A stretch of DNA of 64,000 nucleotides from an uncultured Clostridia bacterium (GTDB taxonomy: Bacteria; Bacillota; Clostridia; Christensenellales; CAAEEZ01): NCBI GenBank assembly GCA_934365195.1, contig CAKRNA010000006.1:93570-157569 (forward strand), in the 5' to 3' direction. The notes beneath the pieces were generated by a model that saw nothing but the letters and a program-made list of their open reading frames with translations, was not told the origin of the DNA and searched no databases. Positions within the stretch are counted from its first letter, which is position 1, and each line of letters opens with the position of its first letter. This document shows, one piece after another, positions 61,258 through 64,000 of the stretch. Both the position numbers and the translations under genes were made by a program.

Positions 61258-61989
61258 ATGAAAAAAACAATTAGCGCACTTATTTTTAGGCTATTAGGTC
61301 TTGCTATTTCGGTTACGGGAATTGTGTTGCACCTAATATCTTGCAAACTTCCCGAGGCGGCGTTTATGGGGAAGCACGTGCTGGCGTACTTCACCATACA
61401 AACCAACTTTTTCACGGCGGGAATTTTCTTGTATCTTGTGTTAAAGACGATTGTGTTGTCCATCAAAAACAAGGGTTTAGTGATGGCGAGCATGAACAAA
61501 AACGTGCATCTTGCTTGCACTTTTTACATAACGATTACGATGCTTGTTTACTGGCTAGTTTTGTGTCCAACGGGCGGACTGCCGAAAATCCCTATGCTGA
61601 TTGCGTCAAACCTATTTTTGCACACAATCACACCGCTTATGGCGATTTTTGAGTGCCTATTCTTCTTCGAGCACGGCAGTTTAAAGGTGAAAGATTCGCT
61701 AAAATGGTTGGTTTATCCTATTATTTATCTAATCTCCGTGTACATAATCGGTGCAGTTTCCGACGAGCCGTACTACAAATTGATGGGCAAATGGCTTATG
61801 TATCCTTACCCGTTCCTAGATCCGCAATTCGTGGGCGTCGGCGGAGTGGTTGGCTGCGTAATCGGTCTTACCGTTTTCTTCATTTTGTTCGGCGCTTTGT
61901 ACATATTCTTGGATAATAAACTTAAAGCACGCCTAGACAAGAAAAAGGCAGGTAAAGAGTGCGCAGAGGACGAAAACAGCCCTGCATAA
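61258..61989 (+). CDS. Pr6Pr-family membrane protein
   Basis: 243 residues with six hydrophobic helices. YFTIQTNFFTAGIFLYL (about 44-60), the LVYWLVLCP-type third segment and NLFLHTITPLMAIFECLFF (about 119-137) match the Pr6Pr family (six-helix proteins related to FAR-17a/AIG1). Bacterial members are uncharacterised. AAGAGG site; own promoter; terminator at 62089. Confidence 0.8.
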   Translation: MKKTISALIFRLLGLAISVTGIVLHLISCKLPEAAFMGKHVLAYFTIQTNFFTAGIFLYLVLKTIVLSIKNKGLVMASMNKNVHLACTFYITITMLVYWLVLCPTGGLPKIPMLIASNLFLHTITPLMAIFECLFFFEHGSLKVKDSLKWLVYPIIYLISVYIIGAVSDEPYYKLMGKWLMYPYPFLDPQFVGVGGVVGCVIGLTVFFILFGALYIFLDNKLKARLDKKKAGKECAEDENSPA

Positions 61990-62002
61990 TATCACGAATA
62001 TC

Positions 62003-62060
62003 GCCGCTATAAAACCGAAGGCGGTTATTAAATTTGAAAGCATAAAACCAAAATAGCGGC
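62003..62060. repeat. Inverted repeat downstream of the Pr6Pr gene
   Basis: GCCGCTAT and ATAGCGGC, 8-bp perfect arms about 40 bases apart, before the terminator. May form a large RNA hairpin in the 3' UTR. Confidence 0.4.
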
Positions 62061-62088
62061 TACCAAATTAGAACAATAAGTTTACCAA

Positions 62089-62121
62089 AATTACGCATGG
62101 AATATTGCGTAATTTTTTTGT
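62089..62121 (+). terminator. Terminator of the Pr6Pr gene
   Basis: Stem AAATTACGC / GCGTAATTT with seven T. Confidence 0.9.
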
Positions 62122-62412
62122 TTCTGCCATTTTTAAATAGTCATAAACCTAGCCAAAACAGAGCCGTAAAACCTTGCTATGAACTTAGCATAAAACCAAA
62201 GTTAAACAAACTATAAAATCGCAAAAAAGCAAGGAAAGTAAACTGTAAAATCACCCTAAAAACGCCATCCTCCCCGCAAATTTTGTAAAACTGAGGGTTT
62301 TGCCCTTAAAATCATCTTTTTTACCGCATACGTAAAACCGTAAAAGTCAAAGCAAAACGCTGAAAATCAAGCAAATAAAAACGGCGTAAAAATCGGCTAG
62401 CCAAAGAAAAGG
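62122..62412. other. A-rich non-coding region
   Basis: About 290 bases rich in AAAACC, GTAAAA and GCAAAA words; no supported frame, RNA gene or repeat. Confidence 0.5.
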
Positions 62413-62447
62413 AAAAAATAAAATAAAAACGGCGCAAAATAGCGCCG
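62413..62447 (-). terminator. Terminator of mntP
   Basis: Minus-strand CGGCGC-TATTTT-GCGCCG followed by TTTTTATTTTATTTTTT, about 35 bases after the mntP stop. Confidence 0.88.
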
Positions 62448-62482
62448 AAAAACATTGCAATTATAGAGAGTTTAAGGGTGGA

Positions 62483-63055
62483 TTATAGTAGGCTTTTGAT
62501 AAAAATCTCAAGCCCTATTGCAATAAGAATAAGACCTCCTATAATACCTGCTTTGCTACGCATTTTGCCGCCTGCTTTTTTGCCGATAAACACACCTAGA
62601 AGGCACAAAACAAAGGTGATTACGCCGATAATCGCCGATGCAGTAAGCGAGGAGTACACGTCGTAGTCTGCAATCGTCAGCCCAACGGATAGTGCGTCGA
62701 TAGAGGTTGCCACGCTTTGTACGATTAGCCCGCTAAATTTTACGGTAGGTTTTACGTCCTCGGCGTGCTTTATGCTGTCGTAAATCATTTTGCCACCGAT
62801 AAAGCACAGCAAAATAAGGGCAATCCACGGGATACATTTTTCAAAAATCTCAAAAGCATTAGTTAGCGAACTAACCAGCGCCCAGCCGACAAGTGGCATT
62901 GCGAACTGAAAAATAGCAAAAACGCCGCTGATACAAGCGCCTTTTCTAAACTTAATTGTAGGCTCGTTAAGTCCGTTTGCCATAGCCACCGAGAAAGCGT
63001 CCATCGATAGCCCTATTCCAAGCAGTAGAGCGTTTACAAAAAACGTAGCATCCAC
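62483..63055 (-). CDS. mntP: Manganese efflux pump MntP
   Basis: 190 residues from a GTG start (63055) placed seven bases after TAGGAGG; the upstream ATG extension runs into the riboswitch terminator and is rejected. Six helices. LLLGIGLSMDAFSVAMANGL (about 10-29) and the second-half SIDALSVGLTIADYD (about 115-129) carry the paired conserved Asp of the family. Exports Mn2+. A Mn2+ riboswitch upstream confirms the role. Terminator follows at 62447-62413. Confidence 0.95.
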   Translation of the reverse strand: MDATFFVNALLLGIGLSMDAFSVAMANGLNEPTIKFRKGACISGVFAIFQFAMPLVGWALVSSLTNAFEIFEKCIPWIALILLCFIGGKMIYDSIKHAEDVKPTVKFSGLIVQSVATSIDALSVGLTIADYDVYSSLTASAIIGVITFVLCLLGVFIGKKAGGKMRSKAGIIGGLILIAIGLEIFIKSLL

Positions 63056-63072
63056 TTTCGCACCTCCTAAAT

Positions 63073-63105
63073 AAAAAAACCTAAGCGTTGCTACACTTAG
63101 GACAG
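63073..63105 (-). terminator. Expression-platform terminator of the Mn2+ riboswitch
   Basis: Minus-strand stem CCTAAGTGT / ACGCTTAGG (one G-U pair), loop AGCA region, seven T, 18 bases before the mntP GTG. Confidence 0.8.
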
Positions 63106-63222
63106 AACCCACGTATAGCATTAGTTATACGCAAGTCTCGTAAATTAAAACAAGCCAGACTATTCGTTTAGTCAGTATGTTGACTTGTTCCGCAAGCGGT
63201 TACTACTCCCTTACACTATTAG
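63105..63222 (-). promoter_or_regulatory. yybP-ykoY (Mn2+) riboswitch upstream of mntP
   Basis: Read on the minus strand: AAGGGAGTAG near the 5' end (63211-63202), AAGTCAACAT (63187-63178) and CGAGACTTGC (63140-63131), which are the conserved metal-binding loop segments of the yybP-ykoY family, separated by variable arms. Mn2+ binding brings the two helices together and prevents the terminator at 63105-63073, turning on efflux. Confidence 0.85.
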
Positions 63223-63477
63223 TGTATACAATTTGCGTCGAAAATGCAACACGATTTGTAAAAAACGTGGGAAGATATGATTTATTAGTGATAGAAAACA
63301 TAAATGCTTGTAACAAAATATAATTGCTAGCGAAAAGATAAATATAAATAGGTATATTACATAGTAAACAATATATAGATAAAACGTTTACAGAAAGCAA
63401 GGCAAGGGAACAAATACAATATGAAAGGCAAATTCAAAACAGCGAAAATACAAAACAAGCAAAAGCGAGGCAAACTA
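63223..63477. other. Non-coding region between mntP leader and tRNA-Arg
   Basis: About 255 bases, A-rich; contains a weak minus-strand promoter for mntP (TTGCAT and TACACT with a 17-base spacer near 63250-63225). Nothing else seen. Confidence 0.45.
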
Positions 63478-63509
63478 TATAAAAAAAGAGCGCAACGCTT
63501 GTTACACTC
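63478..63509 (-). terminator. Terminator of tRNA-Arg
   Basis: Minus-strand 11-bp stem AAGAGTGTAAC / GTTGCGCTCTT (G-U pairs), AAGC loop, seven T. Confidence 0.85.
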
Positions 63510-63513
63510 TTTG

Positions 63514-63590
63514 TGGTGCACCGTAAGGAGTTCGAATCCCTAGCCTTTGGTTCCGTAGACCAACGCTCTATCCAGTTGAGCTAACGGTGC
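63514..63590 (-). tRNA. tRNA-Arg (ACG)
   Basis: 77 bases including encoded CCA. Acceptor GCACCGT / ACGGTGC, D arm GCTC-AACTGGATA-GAGC, anticodon stem TTGGT / ACCAA with loop CTACGGA giving anticodon ACG (A34 normally deaminated to inosine), T arm AGGGA-TTCGAAC-TCCTT with one G-U pair. Confidence 0.95.
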
Positions 63591-63865
63591 GTTTATCGGG
63601 CTTTCGCCGTTTTTATGCTAATACATTATATTGCACCTTGCAGGTTTTGTCAAACGATTTTGACAGGGTGAAGCAATTTGCTTTAAATACAAAAAGGCTA
63701 AAACGGGAATTTGAAATTAAATAGGCAAACGAGAAGCGCAAAACCATAGTAAATACGGTTGATTCAGAGCGCCTTACGAAAAACGGAAAAGCAATTAGCA
63801 CCTAAGAAAAAGGATAGTTAAAAAAAAGTGGGATAAATTCAAAAAACTTTTAAAAAAGAATGAAA
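63591..63865. other. Non-coding region before the edge promoter
   Basis: About 275 bases without a supported frame; contains the motif variant ATAGTAAATACGG near 63748. Confidence 0.45.
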
Positions 63866-63870
63866 ATTTG

Positions 63871-63899
63871 TTGACAACTTTTTTTTAGTATGGTAATAT
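63871..63899 (+). promoter_or_regulatory. Strong promoter at the right edge
   Basis: TTGACA (63871-63876), 17-base spacer, extended -10 TGG-TAATAT (63894-63899), preceded by an A-rich stretch that could act as an UP element. Confidence 0.8.
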
Positions 63900-63905
63900 G
63901 ATTAG

Positions 63906-64000
63906 GCTGTCGTTATGGCAGTTAAAAGAACCTTGACAATTGAACAAACAGAATGAACGAAATTAAACAAACCTGTTAATTTTAAAAAATTAATAAAAAC
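63906..64000 (+). other. Transcript leader resembling a pre-rRNA leader (partial)
   Basis: The leader includes GAACCTTGACAATTGAACAA followed by CAGAATGAACG, a wording typical of sequences flanking 16S and 23S rRNA in clostridia (for example ACCTTGAAAATTGAAC). I infer that an rRNA operon starts just beyond the window; no rRNA sequence is visible inside it. Confidence 0.45.

Noticed and set aside
1..64000. Mobile elements or prophage
   Set aside because: No transposase, integrase, phage structural gene or flanking long repeats; the HNH-repeat protein has no nuclease domain.

Overview
The window is a moderately AT-rich bacterial chromosome segment with short intergenic gaps, AGGAGG-type ribosome binding sites, many sigma-A promoters and rho-independent terminators. 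Gene content points to an anaerobic Clostridia-type Firmicute: AdhE behind clostridial-type Rex sites, the sporulation protein YyaC, a T-box on cysS, a yybP-ykoY (Mn2+) riboswitch, an ECF vitamin transporter, FeoAB and fermentative genes. I cannot name a genus; an uncultured gut Clostridia lineage is a guess. I see no prophage, transposon, CRISPR array or conjugation gene.

Layout. 1-3.3 kb: end of an upstream gene, then mnmE-mnmG (tRNA U34 modification). 3.5-5.4 kb: TetR regulator divergent from a GT4 glycosyltransferase with interlocked promoters. 5.5-8.2 kb (minus): ftsH and yyaC. 8.4-12.6 kb: CvpA-like protein plus an internally repetitive membrane-anchored protein, a GNAT acetyltransferase, T-box-controlled cysS. 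13-17.2 kb: LysR regulator divergent from citrate synthase, a 38-codon small gene, an NCS2 purine permease behind paired palindromes. 17.3-21 kb (minus): leuS-serS. 21.3-24.8 kb: GH27 (with an inserted domain) and GH2 glycosidases. 25-28.6 kb: YbjQ, small membrane protein, HAD phosphatases, YqeY, RidA, LMW-PTP. 29-32.4 kb: adhE plus an APH-like kinase. 32.7-34.1 kb: XRE regulator and two overlapping uracil/hypoxanthine-DNA glycosylases. 34.4-39 kb: hemolysin III, tandem aldolase-like protein, macro domain, mgsA, PlsC-like protein. 39-41.3 kb: two uncharacterised membrane proteins with acidic low-complexity segments. 41.4-44.8 kb: feoAB and purine nucleoside phosphorylase.

44.9-50.9 kb is the most interesting region: tandem 41-42 bp repeats, a class-II (env8-like) cobalamin riboswitch and a six-gene operon (HNH-repeat small protein, beta-propeller lipoprotein, DUF4430 transcobalamin-like protein, ECF T, fused AA and S components). 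It reads as a B12-controlled uptake system with its own surface capture proteins.

51.4-60.2 kb: DUF2804 protein, ROK regulator, GPH-type sugar transporter, then a four-gene operon with an unknown protein, M20 peptidase, GH20 hexosaminidase and a membrane protein; with the ROK gene this suggests use of amino-sugar glycans. 60.4-64 kb: DUF3784 protein, tRNA-Leu(CAG), Pr6Pr-family membrane protein, mntP with a Mn2+ riboswitch, tRNA-Arg(ACG) and, at the right edge, a strong promoter with a leader resembling the start of an rRNA operon.

Three genes (32742, 33075, 38268) have a TATAAT-like box exactly six bases before the start codon and no Shine-Dalgarno, suggesting leaderless mRNAs. All family assignments are from reading the translations, without database searches.
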